Positions 48,492 through 59,425 of a DNA stretch of 64,000 nucleotides are shown in pieces (the first letter of the stretch is position 1; every line of letters starts with the position of its first letter). The notes below the pieces were generated by a model. The model worked only from the letters and a program-made list of their open reading frames with translations, had not been told where the DNA came from and searched no databases. The translations under genes were made by a program, and so were the position numbers. The stretch is from Phellopilus nigrolimitatus (taxonomy: Eukaryota; Basidiomycota; Agaricomycetes; Hymenochaetales; Hymenochaetaceae). The stretch is taken from contig JAJOHG010000039.1 in the NCBI GenBank assembly GCA_021029095.1, forward strand, positions 186,001 to 250,000, written 5' to 3'.

Positions 48492-48905
48492 CTACGCCGA
48501 ATAACGACCCATCCACAAATCTGGAATTCTCTTAAGAACGTTTTCTGCCTCTGCAGCGTCTTTAGCAATAATTGGCAGAATTCTGCTTAGGTGAAGTTTA
48601 AGCCATACTTCTTGTGAATCTGCAGAAGGGGCATCTTCGCGTGTCATGGCGTCATTGACATTCGCGATTTGGGCCATTGTCGATTTCCCTTCATTGAGCT
48701 TGAGGGCGTTTTGGAATCTCACTGACTCAATATTGGCTTGAATGCGATTACCTGTTTTGAAAGATCCCCCCATATCTTTACATGGGTAGAATGTGGTGTT
48801 GACGCTCATTGCAACCAATATTCCTGCGGTTGCTTCATGTTCTGGTGTCTTGTACTCAGTGATAACAGTGACAGAATAAGCCTCGGGTTTGTTTTGAGAT
48901 GCCAT
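48492..48905 (-). CDS. small orphan protein family, member 2
   Basis: 137 aa from ATG at 48905. Reads MASQNKPEAYSVTV, EYKTPEH, GILVAM, TTFYPC, then a diverged C-terminal third containing EVWLKLHLSRIL. No recognised domain or signal. Shares promoter and leader with the other members. Faces carrier remnant A convergently across the conserved module. Confidence 0.7.
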   Translation of the reverse strand: MASQNKPEAYSVTVITEYKTPEHEATAGILVAMSVNTTFYPCKDMGGSFKTGNRIQANIESVRFQNALKLNEGKSTMAQIANVNDAMTREDAPSADSQEVWLKLHLSRILPIIAKDAAEAENVLKRIPDLWMGRYSA

Positions 48906-49360
48906 TCTAAATTTCACAATCAGAGAGTTGAAACAATCAAGACTGATATGTGTCTGTACAATTTACCTTATGTTTTTGTGTATGCTTCTGTTCTGACAAC
49001 TGGAAGTCCTGTACAAATTTATAGTGCCTTGCTTTAACGTTACAGAATTCTGCCATTGTGTGACAAGTTAATTAATTTGTATGATGCTGTGAGTTAATTA
49101 AAATGTTTATTTTGCCATGTCATTGGCAATTTACCCAGTTGCCAATTGACACTTCCGACGGTCTGAAATTCTGTGTGAGTTTATAATTTCTTACCATGAG
49201 AGGATCACTGATGTGCTACGACTGCCCCTGTTTCTCTTTGAGGAAATTCTTATGAGTCAATAGGAGCTATTGTGAAGGGTGGGCCGATCACTTGTTCCGG
49301 GTTGTGGATATCGTATTTCTGACTGTTACAAAGGTTTCAATGCACATTAAAGAAAGCATA

Positions 49361-49640
49361 GCATCAGGAAAAACCAAAATGCTATATACTCAATTGAAAA
49401 GATATATGGTGATATATGGTGCTATATACTTTAAAACCAACACTATATAGCAAAATATGGAGTATATTGCATATATAGTGGTATCACCACTAGGATCAAA
49501 TATATAGTGAAGATAGTGAGTGCTATCTAGTTTGGTCACAGTAATATATATTACAATATAGCACAGGATTTTTTGTAATATAGCAGTAAATAGTGCAATG
49601 TTTGGTATATACAGTATAACTCCTTTTCCTTGCTTCAAAA
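49361..49640. other. AT-rich tract with repeated TATATAG/CTATATA words
   Basis: Begins exactly where similarity between the upstream regions of small-ORF members 2 and 4 stops (after GAAAGCATA). Contains many TATATAG, CTATATA and ATATATGGTG words in both orientations. Could be one end of an insertion or a simple AT-rich tract; no terminal repeats were confirmed. Confidence 0.5.
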
Positions 49641-49649
49641 TACGAGCAA

Positions 49650-50596
49650 AATAATTTACAAGCCGTCCAACACCTCCGGGAATTGCCGAGCCGCGGGTGT
49701 CCTCACGCACACTTCATACGACACGCTCGCACGCGTTTGCGATGCGTCCCAGACGTGCACGCGATCCCGGGGTACGCCGCCCCAACCACGTCCATCTGCG
49801 TCAGGAGCGCTCGAGCCGCACGGTCGCGACGCTGCACCTACACACCGTGCCGCTCTCCGCGGTCGCCGTGTCTGTGGCCGGCGTGCACCTGCTCATGACG
49901 GGCTGGGACGGGCTCGTCGGGCGCTGGGACATCGCCGTGCCCTCGGTGGACGAGGTCGCCAACCCCGGCCGTGAGGCGCGCGCGAAGCGGCACCGGGTAG
50001 ACAGCACGGGCGGGTGGACGCGCCCCGGCGGCAGGCGCCGCTCGCGGTGCTGAAGAGCCACACGGAACGGGTGACGGGCACGGTTTTCGGCGCGGACGGC
50101 GTACAGCTGTACGACCGTGTGGAGATTATTGCAAACGGCCAGTGCAACCGCACCACGCCGTCGTATGTCTCCTTCTCCGACCAGGAGCGCCTCATCGGTG
50201 ATGCCGCCAAGAACCAGATCGCCAAGAACCCCGTCAACACCGTCTTCGATGCGAAGCGCCTCATGGGCCTCCAGTTCGCGGACTCGGAGGTTCAGGCTGA
50301 CACGAAGCGTTTTTCCTTCACCATCGTCTCCAAGGGCGAGAAGCCCGTCATCCAAGTCGCGTACCGTGGCGAGACCAAGGAATTTGTGAGTTTTTTTTTC
50401 TTCTTTCCTAATAATTGATTGTATCCATTGCATTCGGTACTGACGAGTTGCTTCTGCGTAGATGCCTGAGGAGATCTCTTCTACGGTCCTCACCAAGACG
50501 AAGGAGACCGCTGAGTCTTACCTCGGCACAACCGTTAAGGATGCCATTGTCACTGTCCCGGCGTACTTCAACGACTCGCTTCTAGAACGTAGGTAG
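49650..50596 (+). pseudogene. chimera of YTM1/WDR12 and HSP70 fragments
   Basis: The left part (to about 50090) is a piece of the ribosome-biogenesis WD40 protein YTM1/WDR12: LLMTGWDGLVGRWD, then [13 protein letters not shown] after a frame change. From about 50100 the frame continues directly into the HSP70 ATPase domain: [50 protein letters not shown]. After an intron (about 50385-50460) it continues with [11 protein letters not shown] and VPAYFNDS, then stops at 50594-50596. The HSP70 phosphate-1 loop and the whole substrate-binding domain are missing. At about 50578 it joins the conserved module (CTTCTAGAACGTAGGTAGC). Confidence 0.8.
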
Positions 50597-50726
50597 CATC
50601 ATCTCCAGTGTCCTGTGCCTTAGCTATTTCACCAATGGACATAGAATACATCTGATTGTAGTACTACCAAGGTCCTTTTGTCAACTAAATCTGCCAACAT
50701 TGAACAACATTTTCTCGTCTGGCTCA

Positions 50727-52001
50727 TCACCATCCGTGCGACTTCAGGTTCTCAATGCTGTCCTTTGCCGTCGTCTTCTTGTCGCGGAACTCAATCCCAA
50801 GCACCGTTCTCGCCTTCGCGTTGTTGTACCAATAATCGTATTTGAAGCTCTTCCCAGCACCTGGCGTGCCAGCGGGCACGGTAACTCCTGGGAGCTTGAG
50901 CTCGTTCGCAGCGTCGACTGTAAGCCAAATGCGTCAGTCCGAATTGTAACGGTAGGAACATGTTTAAACCGAAAGAAAACGTACACCAGTCCTGCCAGAT
51001 GAACGCGCCGGCGGACAGGATGAAGCGCTGCCCGCCTGCCGCGGGCACCTCGAGCGCGCGCACATGGCCGAGTGAGACGTCGCGCACGTCGACCCACGAG
51101 CCCTGGAAACTTGCGAGCTGCTCCGGCGTCTTCTTCTGCGTCAGGATCGCCTCGTAGAAGATCGCAACACTGCTGTTGAGCGCGGCGGGCGAGGCGACTT
51201 CGTGCAGGATCGGGCCGAAGACCTGATAGACGGGATTAGAGGACTTGGAGGACAGAGGGAGGGTGAGGGACATACGAAGGGCGGGTTCAGCGCGACAAGG
51301 TCCCACGAGATCTCGGACTTGTGCTTCTCCGCAAAATCCCACGCGGCTGCATGCACGTCAGCTTTCGACCAGAGGGTATTTTACGAGGCAGACGCACCCT
51401 TCTCGGCGAGCGCTTTCGATGCGCGGTACTTGGCGGACTGCTCCGCGGCGCGACCCCGCGCGCGCACCTCGGCTGTGCTCTCCTCGTTCCACGAGTGCTC
51501 GTCGAGCTCCCCGCGGTCCGACGCATTCGCGACGGATGCGCACGAGGACAGCACCGCGATGCGCTGCAGCTGCGGGCCGCTGCCGTACGCGGGAGGTCCG
51601 GGTCAGTAGGGGACGAAGGACGGGTGGAGGGAACAGAGGAGTGCTTACGCGTGCTTCAGTGCGGACTCGAGGATGCCGACTGTGCCCTTCACGGCGGGCT
51701 CGATGAGCTCGTTCGGGTCGTCCGCTTTGAAGTGGAACGGCGACGCGGTGTGCGCGATCGCGTCGACGCCCTGCACGGCCGCGTCGAACGCGCCCGGCTG
51801 CGTGATGTCCGGCACCTCGACGATCTCGAGCTTGTCCGCATACGCCTTGAAGAGGCTGCGGACGTGCGCGGCCTTGCTCTCCGCGCGCACGGTGCCACGC
51901 ACGTTGTATCCGCGTTTTAGGAGGTCCTGCACGAGCCACACCGCGATGAATCCGTTCGCGCCGGAGACGAGGACCTTGGCTGGGGCTGCGATGGCGGGCA
52001 T
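50727..52001 (-). CDS. GRE2-like NAD(P)-dependent reductase, copy 2
   Basis: Five exons of exactly the same sizes as copy 1: 51649-52001, 51398-51579, 51276-51346, 50985-51222, 50727-50917 (344 aa). It keeps VSGANGFIA and YRASK; Ser130 is in VLSSC. Differences cluster in exon 2 (around residues 131-165) and in exon 4 (QLASFQGSW instead of ELAKVQVSW). Both copies look functional, so either could have changed substrate. Its upstream flank is the transposon-free version of copy 1. Confidence 0.92.
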
Positions 52002-53201
52002 TTTTTCTTATTTCTTTCTTCGTGAATGTAGCCGTGGGCTGTTGGGACTTTTTGAAGCGTGGAGTGTGGTCTTTTTATACAGAAACGGGAGACAAACAAA
52101 CAGGGTGCTGAGAAATTCTAAAGAAATTAATAATAAAAGCAGCATGAGTAAGAATAGAATCGATAACGAGGGTATGACGCAGTATAAAAGTATGCTTACC
52201 TTGTATGGTAGTTCTATAGATCCCGGGGCACCGGACCGCGCAGTACCGAAGAGCGGAACCGTTTTGTGGCTTCATCGCATTTAAGCATGAGTCAAGGCGC
52301 AAGAAAACGGTAAAGCAGATAGTCAACAGAAAGCACATATGTTAGTTTAGCATTTGACAGATAGGCAGTTAGACTATCTCTTCACGGAAATGTCATCGTT
52401 TACTGGCATGCTGCTCTTTACTACATGAAAAAGCCCGAATCATGACACGTCAGAAAAGCAGAAAAACAATAAACAAGAAAACGAGCTCCCAAAAGCAAAG
52501 CTTCAGGAGGAATTGAATAGAAGAAGCTGCGCACTGAGATTCTAGGGATGAGTTCGAGTCAGCAAGGCCTTCGGGGAGCGGACGGCCTCTACTGACTCAC
52601 AAATGTCCCCGAAGCTCTTGGTAAGGGGATGAATGGCATCGCAGATAAGATTCTTCGGATGAGACAGAGCTTAGAGAGCAAGTCGGGAGCTTTTTTATCA
52701 CTGGCAGTGCGTGCAGCGCGGACAGAAGTCTCAACGAGGTCTCGGACATATCTTTAGACGCCCGACTCGGAGGATCAAAACATACGCGCACTTAGTGAAT
52801 TACAGAAGAGCGAGATCTCTCGCAGTAGATCGCCGTATTCGAGTGGATAGAATTTCCCCCAACGACGTGATATACTTATCGCGTCTCCAGGCCACATCTT
52901 AGGAGAGGTTGGTGCGGAAGACTAGGTTTAACTTTTAAAACAAGCTTGTGCCTTGAAACTAAAAGGCCCTTATATGCGATGTCAGATGATGACCAGCCGC
53001 CAGTCAGAGGTAGGCAGGTAGAGTCGGGAAGGGACTACTTGAAGCGAGGACACGCACAACCAAAATCGTAGGCGAGACTACATACACACAGATTAAGTGT
53101 GAAAGGGAAAGAAAGGCGCATCTATCTTACATAAACTCGGGCTATATACACGCTCTCGCACGAATCAGTCGTACAAGAGCGAGGGGAAATGAACGGAGGG
53201 T

Positions 53202-53294
53202 TATTATAAGTCTCCGCGCATCCAGTCAACGGCGCGTTTGAGCTGCTCGAGGGTGAGGAAGATGAGGATCGTCGTCAGCTGCGGACGTGTCCAT
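53202..53294 (-). pseudogene. last-exon fragment of dicarboxylate carrier
   Basis: The minus strand begins with ATGGACACG after a CAG, reads on to LEQLKRAVDW and ends in a GDL-type stop. A deletion within the exon (GACGATCCTCAT) changes the frame. Corresponds to 42700-42790 in the other block. Confidence 0.75.
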
Positions 53295-53378
53295 CTGTAA
53301 AGTGTCGCGCAAACAGTAGTAGTGCCTTTATTTCAAAGTGCACTAAACTGCCGACATTGCGTGAACATTGTTTAATTT

Positions 53379-53890
53379 GCTTTTCTTTCTTTCTTTGGAG
53401 CAAAGCCGCCTTTGCATTTCTCTTGAGCCCGCTCGGCTGCACGAGTTAGCTAACTCTGTTTAGGTAACTTGACAGTCGGGGATTGCTGCACTGAGGCCAA
53501 TCCGTTTTGTCACATAAATAGGGTCTTTCTGTACAGGGAATTTGTTTCAATGAAGTCGGCATGGTTGTGAGTACATAGGCTCGTTGTACATGTACATAGA
53601 TGTTTTCATCAAATGGGAGTCATCAGATCTATTGCTGCCCACTGCAGAGATGGCGATAGCAAGAGAAGCAGCCTTTCTACAGTACAATTGACGGGCTTCT
53701 ACATCTGCATGAACAGCTTTTGCTTTGCCAACTCATGGTGACATTATGTGACAAAACCCGGGCACGGATTAGCTTCAGTGCGACTGTCAAGTTACCTAAA
53801 CAGAATTAGCTAGCTCGTGCAGCCGAGCGGGGCCTAAGAGAAATGCAAAGATGACTTTGCGCCAAAGAAAGAAAGAAAAGCATTTAGCAA
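53379..53890. mobile_element. transposon with ends GCTCGGCTGCACGAG inside a fold-back
   Basis: About 410 bp (53425-53836) with inverted ends of about 55 bp: CCCGCTCGGCTGCACGAG, TTAGCTAA, then CTGTTTAGGTAACTTGACAG. Outside these ends the flanks are also inverted copies of each other: TTTGCATTTCTCTT on the left and AAGAGAAATGCAAA on the right, extending through the TTTC tract. The element therefore sits at the centre of an inverted duplication about 100 bp per arm. Internal sequence has no coding capacity. Confidence 0.75.
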
Positions 53891-54071
53891 ATTAGTTAAC
53901 TTGCGACACAATGGCAAAATTCCGCAATGTTAAATATTCTGCAATGTTAAAGCAAGGCACTATAAATTTGTACAGGACTTCCAGTTGTCAGAACAGAAAC
54001 ACACACAAAAACATAAGGTAAATTGTACAGACACAGTCTTGGTTGTTTCAGCTCTGATTGTGAAATTCAGA

Positions 54072-54497
54072 ATGGCATCTCAAGACCTCCCTCGAAAAGA
54101 CCACCCCTTGGCTTATTCTATCCACCTTGTCATAGGGTACAAGACACCAGAACGTGTTATAGACCTAGGAATATTGGTTGCAATGAGCCAAAACAGCATA
54201 TTCTACCCATGCGAATCTGTGGGGGAATCCTACAAATTAGGTAATCGCATTGAAGCCAATATAAAGTCAGTGAGATACCAAAAAGCCGCCAAGATCAATC
54301 CAGAACTAGGAAAACTAAAACTTGACACGATCGTTCGTGTCCAAGAAGCCATAGCAGGTGGAAAACGTCCTATTGTGGATACACAAAGGGAATGGCTTAA
54401 AACTTACCTAACCAAAGTTAATTTCTGTTTTTTTATGGACGCTGAAAAGGTAAAAGAACGAGTTCACAGCGGTCTGATTCGATTCGATGAAAGGTAG
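54072..54497 (+). CDS. small orphan protein family, member 3
   Basis: 141 aa from ATG at 54072. Reads MASQDLPRKDHPLAYSIHL (an in-frame addition near the N-terminus), GYKTPER, GILVAM, IFYPCESVGESYKLGNR, then a variable third with REWLKTYLTKV and a new C-terminus. Same upstream region and TATA box as its relatives. Faces carrier remnant B convergently. No recognised domain. Confidence 0.7.
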   Translation: MASQDLPRKDHPLAYSIHLVIGYKTPERVIDLGILVAMSQNSIFYPCESVGESYKLGNRIEANIKSVRYQKAAKINPELGKLKLDTIVRVQEAIAGGKRPIVDTQREWLKTYLTKVNFCFFMDAEKVKERVHSGLIRFDER

Positions 54498-54499
54498 AT

Positions 54500-55760
54500 T
54501 TACTGTATAGACGTGCATACAGCCGTCTTGTTGTGCGTTTACTACGGGTTTCACAATATACTTAGATTCACACCGCTTTGTTGTCGCACTCGAAATTCCC
54601 AAATTCCAATACTAGTATTCAACCATCGGATAAAGGATAAGTCTGGAGCCGTCGAATACATTAAAAATTTATAGAGGGAAAACAATGTGGATTGATCAAT
54701 GGGGCAGCGGCGGGGTGCCGCAGCTGCAGAGTAGACTCGCAATCACGTTCTTCTTTCTCTCGCGCATACAAGTACAGTCAACCCTAAGGCCCGTCTCGCA
54801 GGTAGTATTTGCTAACTTATTTCAAGATCTGAAAGCTCTCTCTTAGTTCGTGCTTTGCGTACCGTCCAACTCCGAGCCTTGAGATTCTGATGGATATAGA
54901 TTGCCGCGGCAGCTCTTCAACGACAGCTAATTATCTAAAGCTTTCGCTTGTTTTGCCCACCCATCGGCAGGCCGTCGACTAGGAGATAACGAATAATGAG
55001 GAGGACAAATCCCGCCTTGCTCATAGAACGTAGGTAGCATCATCTCCAGTGTCCTGTGCCTTCACCAATAGACATAGAATACTGCCAAGGTCCTTTTGTC
55101 AACCATATCTGCCAACATTGAACAACATTTTCTCTTCTCCTTTCCTGACTTCATCACCTCTCTCACACAGCGACCACGTCCTCTGTCTCAGCCACAGGAA
55201 AACTTATTTTGCAGTTGCCGCAAGGAGAATAGAAATGCTATCCAGCACCCCGTAACGAGGCTGAGATCCTCTAGCACTTTATGTATTCTTTACTTTGCCT
55301 CGAACCGTCGAAAGCATGGCACCTAGGGCCCAACATGGACACTCCAGGGCTTGTTCGCAGTTATATAACAACCGAGCAACATCGGTCCTTTCGCACCCAC
55401 CCGCCGTGCTAGCTTCATTTACTTGCAGTGCAAATGAAATATCCTGTGAATTTACGATGCTTCGATGTAACATTGCACAGGATCTCCAGTCACTAGATCT
55501 AAGCTTAGTATTATAGACGCAATGTCATTCTTGGTGTTAACTAACCCTAGCCGCCATTCAGAGGTAGGCAGGGAGAGTCAGGAAGGGGCTACTTGAAGCG
55601 CGGACACGCACAACCAAAATCGTGGGCGAGACTACATACACACAAGTCAGGTGTGAAAGGGAAAGAAAGGCGCATCCATGCTACATACATATCATAAACT
55701 CGGGCTATGTACACGCTCTCGCACAAGTCAATCGGACAAGAGCGAGGAGAAATGAACGGA
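54500..55760 (+). repeat. conserved module between small ORF and carrier
   Basis: Matches 60940-62180 almost colinearly and 47475-48490 inverted. Runs from the 3' side of the small ORF to the carrier stop codon. Contains GTAGGTAGCATCATCTCCAG and CATTGAACAACATTTTCTC words found at every copy. Confidence 0.85.
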
Positions 55761-55766
55761 GGGTTG

Positions 55767-56810
55767 TTATAAGTCTCCGCGTGTCCAGTCAACGGCGCGT
55801 TTGAGCTGCTCGAGGGTGAGGAAGACCAGGATCGTCGTCGGCTGCAGACGTGTCCATCTGTAAAATGCCGTGTAAATATATTTCGGTGTGTGAGGAAGCT
55901 GTCGAGCGCAATGAGGGAGAGCTACGCACGCAGGCAACCAGCCCTTGAACATGAAGAGCGGCCCTTCGTTCTTCAGGGAGTTACGTATCACTTGTAGGGT
56001 GAAGTTCGAGCCGGTGCCGGACGCGTTCATGATTCGACTCTGAATGGACGTGTAAAAATATAAAAATAGGTATGTTAGGCATGAAGTACAGGACAGAAGG
56101 CAGACTGCGCGCCTTGATGACGTCCGCGGGCGAGCACACCGTCGTCGCGACGGTGCCGGCGGCGAAGCTCGCGGTGAAGTGGCAGTAGACGTTGTCGTTG
56201 AAATACGGAGTCTTCAGTAGCTCGGCTTTAAAGTAGTCGTACCTGCGTTAATTAGAACGCACGAAGCGAGTTGCGACGCGTTGATCAAAATTGCACGGAA
56301 TACGTTTGGGGTGACCCCGCGAGCGAGAGAGAAGAGGCCTTCATCGCGAACCGTCTATAAACCGAACGTGATTAAGAAACAGCAAGTATACGGCAATAAG
56401 AATAGATAGAATCCAAAGCACAGAAACGAGATTCAAAAATAAGATATAGACGCACCCGGTAGAGTCCGTCAAAACAGTTCTTGTGGTTTAGCCGTTTCTC
56501 CGGAGCTTTCGCAAAGTCGCCTTGAACGCGAACCAAAACATTAAAGGAGATGTTTGATTTGAGTGATACTCAGAATGAATCTTATGCGAACCATGATAAT
56601 TTCTAAAGACAAGCATTTTAATAATAGTAACAATGCAAAACAAGTCACAACGAGTCCATACATTTTAAGTTACCTCCCGGATTTCCCACAAAGCCCGTAA
56701 TGTCCAGTTGCGTGACAAAGTTTCAGCCCTCGATCGCTAGTGAGACACATTGTAGCGTACCCATGCTTCCAAGCAGGCGAATTGGGACCTAACACGAGAT
56801 GTTATTTAAT
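55767..56810 (-). pseudogene. dicarboxylate carrier remnant B (5' truncated)
   Basis: The last two exons are well preserved: NASGTGSNFTLQVIRNSLKNEGPLFMF, then WTRLQPTTILVFLTLEQLKRAVDW with its stop at 55767-55769. Middle exons are recognisable but damaged. A GFVGNPG segment lies near 56690. It stops near 56810, where the head of a truncated reductase begins in the opposite direction. The first exons and first carrier signature are missing. Confidence 0.8.
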
Positions 56811-56814
56811 TTGT

Positions 56815-57837
56815 ACGAACCGCGTCGCCGTTCCACTTCAACGCGGACGACCCGAACGAGCTCATCGAGGCCGCCGTAGAGGGCACGGTTGGCATCCTCG
56901 AGTCCGCGCTGAAGCACGCGTAAGCACTCCTCCGTTCCCTCCACCCGTCCTGCGTCCCCCCAACTGACCCAAACGTCCCCGATTTTCTTTTCTCCTCCGC
57001 ACACGGCATCGCAGTGCTGTTCTCGCGCGCGTCCGTCGCGGGCGTGTCGGACCGCGGGGAGCTCGACGAGCGCACGTGGAATGAGGAGAGCGCCGAGGTG
57101 CGCGCGCGGGGCCGCGCCGCGGAGCAGTCCGCCAAGTACCGCGCATCGAAAGCGCTCGCCGAGAAGGGTGCGTCTGCCTCGTAAAATACCCTCTGGCCGA
57201 AAGCTGACGTGCATGCAGCCGCGTGGGATTTCGCGGAGAAGCACAAGTCCGAGATCTCGTGGGACCTCGTCGCGCTGAACCCGCCCTTCGTGCGTCCTCG
57301 CCTCCCTCTGCCCTCTCCTTTCTCCCCCTCTCTAACCCATCTACTAGGTCTTCGGCCCGATCCTGCACGAAGTCGCCTCGCCCGCCGCGCTCAACAGCAG
57401 TGTTGCGTTCTTCTACGAGGCGATCCTGACGCAGAAGAAAACGCCGGAGCAGCTCGCAAGTTTCCAGGGCTCATGGGTCGACGCGCGCGACGTCTCGCTC
57501 GGCCACGTGCGCGCGCTCGAGGTGCCAGCGGCAGGCGGGCAGCGCTTCATCCTGTCCGCCGGCGCGTTCATCTGGCAGGACTGGTGTACGTTTCCTTTCG
57601 GTTTAACCATGTTCTTACCGTTACAGTTCGGACTGACGCATTTGGCTTACAGTCGACGCTGCGAACGAGCTCGAGCTCGCAGGAGTTACCGTGCCCGCTG
57701 GCACGCCAGGCACTGGGAAGAGCTTCAAATACGATTATTGGTACAACAATGCGAAGGTGAGAACGGTGCTCGGGATTGATTTCGCGACAAGAAGACGACG
57801 GCAAAGGACAGCATTGAGAGCCTGAAGGCGCACCTGT
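56815..57837 (+). pseudogene. GRE2-like reductase, copy 3 (5' truncated, frameshifted)
   Basis: Starts at TASPFHFNADDPNEL, so about 80 residues with the cofactor loop are gone. Exon 2 lacks its first bases (GPQLQRI missing) and carries small deletions, but YRASK survives. A one-base loss near 57780 (GATTTCGCGAC versus GAGTTCCGCGAC) puts the last exon out of frame. Its end fuses to a carrier exon at 57838, the same junction as at 46213. Confidence 0.88.
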
Positions 57838-58260
57838 GTGGATGAGCCAGATGAGCTACTCGCTGTGCCGCTTCTGGGCGTATGACGAGAGCAAGAAGAT
57901 TGCGTCCTGTTTCATCTGGAACGTGCCGCTGCTTCATGCGATTTAAATGATGTCTCGTGGTAGATCCTTGCTCCGACACTCGCAACCCTGGATCTGGCAT
58001 AGCCTCAAGTATGGGTACGCTACAAGGTGTCGCACTATACCGATCGAGGGCTGGAACTTTGCCTTTTAGCTGGAGGTATTGGGGCTTTGTAGGAAACCCG
58101 GAAGGTAAGTGTGTGGACCTTTACGACTTGGTTCGCATAGTTAATAACTGGATGGTCTTCAAAGATTATCGTGGTTCTCATACCGAGTATCTCTTAAATC
58201 AAACAACTCTCGTTCAATTTCTAGGTTCGCCTTCAAGACGACTTTGTGAAACCTTATAAG
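57836..58260 (+). pseudogene. dicarboxylate carrier remnant C
   Basis: Reads WMSQMSYSLCRFWAYDESKKI and then degraded pieces of the next exons (GFVGNPE, then VRLQ-DF region at about 58225), ending at 58255 where the small-ORF module begins. Much shorter than remnant A although it shares the same reductase junction. Confidence 0.75.
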
Positions 58261-58435
58261 TCTTTAATGTATTTGACAGCTCTAGACTCATCCTTTGTCC
58301 GATGGTCGAATACTAGTATTGGATTTTGGGAATTTCGAGTGCAACGACAAAGCGGTGTGAATCTAAGTATATTGTGAAGCCCGTAGTAAACGCACAACAA
58401 GACGGCTGTATGCAAATCTGTACAGTAAATCTACG

Positions 58436-58834
58436 CTACGCCGGATAAGTCTGAATATCCGCAACAGCCTTTTCTGCCTCTGCAGGGTCTTCAATAATAC
58501 AAGGAAAAATTACGCTTAGGTAATTTATAAGCCATCTTCTTGATGAAGGCGCAGAAAGGTGATTATTGCGTGTCATGGCGTCCTTGACATTATTGATTTG
58601 GGGTATTGTCAGTGTTTTTGTATTGAACTTGACGGTGTTCTCGACTTCCACTGAATTAATATTGACTTCAATGCGATTACCTAATTTGTAGGATCCCCCC
58701 ACATATTCACATGGGTAGAATGTGCTGTTGACCTCCATTGCAACCAATATTCCTGCGTCTATATTATGTTCTGGTGTCTTGTACCCTTTGATAAAAGTGA
58801 CAGACCAAGGCTCGGGTTTGTTTTGAGATGCCAT
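58436..58834 (-). CDS. small orphan protein family, member 4
   Basis: 132 aa from ATG at 58834. Reads MASQNKPEPWSVTFI, GYKTPEH, GILVAMEVNSTFYPCE, GSYKLGNRIEVNI, then its own C-terminal third with RRWLINYLSVIF. Intact. Head-to-head with member 5, with about 1.5 kb between the start codons. No recognised domain or signal. Confidence 0.7.
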   Translation of the reverse strand: MASQNKPEPWSVTFIKGYKTPEHNIDAGILVAMEVNSTFYPCEYVGGSYKLGNRIEVNINSVEVENTVKFNTKTLTIPQINNVKDAMTRNNHLSAPSSRRWLINYLSVIFPCIIEDPAEAEKAVADIQTYPA

Positions 58835-59425
58835 TCTGAAATTCAAAATCAGAGCTGAAACAACCAGGACTGATATGTGTCTGTACAATTTACCTTATGT
58901 TTTTGTGTGTGTTTCTGTTCTGACAACTGGAAGTCCGGTACAAATTTATAGTGCCTTGCTTTAACGTTACAGAACATTTAGCATTGCAGAATTCTGCCAT
59001 TGTGTCGCAAACTAATTAATTTGCATAATGCTGTGGTTTAATTAAAATGTTTATTTTGCCATGTCATTGGCAATTTACCCAGTCGCAAAATGATACCTCC
59101 GACGGTCTGAAGTTCTGCATGAGTTTATAATTTCTTACCATGAGGTTGCAGAGGATCACTGATGTGCTACGACTGCCTTTGTTTCTCTTTGGGGAAATTC
59201 TCGTGAGTCAATAGTATCTATTGTGAAGGGCGGGCCGTTCACTCTTCCTGGGTCGTGGATATCGTATTTCTGACTGTTACAATGGTTTCAATGCAAAGTA
59301 AAGAAAGCATACAACACTAGAGGAGCACAGCCGTGCTATGGGATAGATAGCATTTCCGTCATTTTTGCGGCAGAAGCAAAATTAGTCTCTTTGTGCTGGA
59401 TGCAAAGAACACTAGTTACAAAGTA

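Larger units (their letters stand above)
50727..53425. repeat. segmental duplication block, copy 2 (empty sites)
   Basis: Direct copy of 39298-42930 lacking both transposons. Continuous sequence at about 52668-52677 and 52706-52713 shows the pre-insertion sites. Confidence 0.88.
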
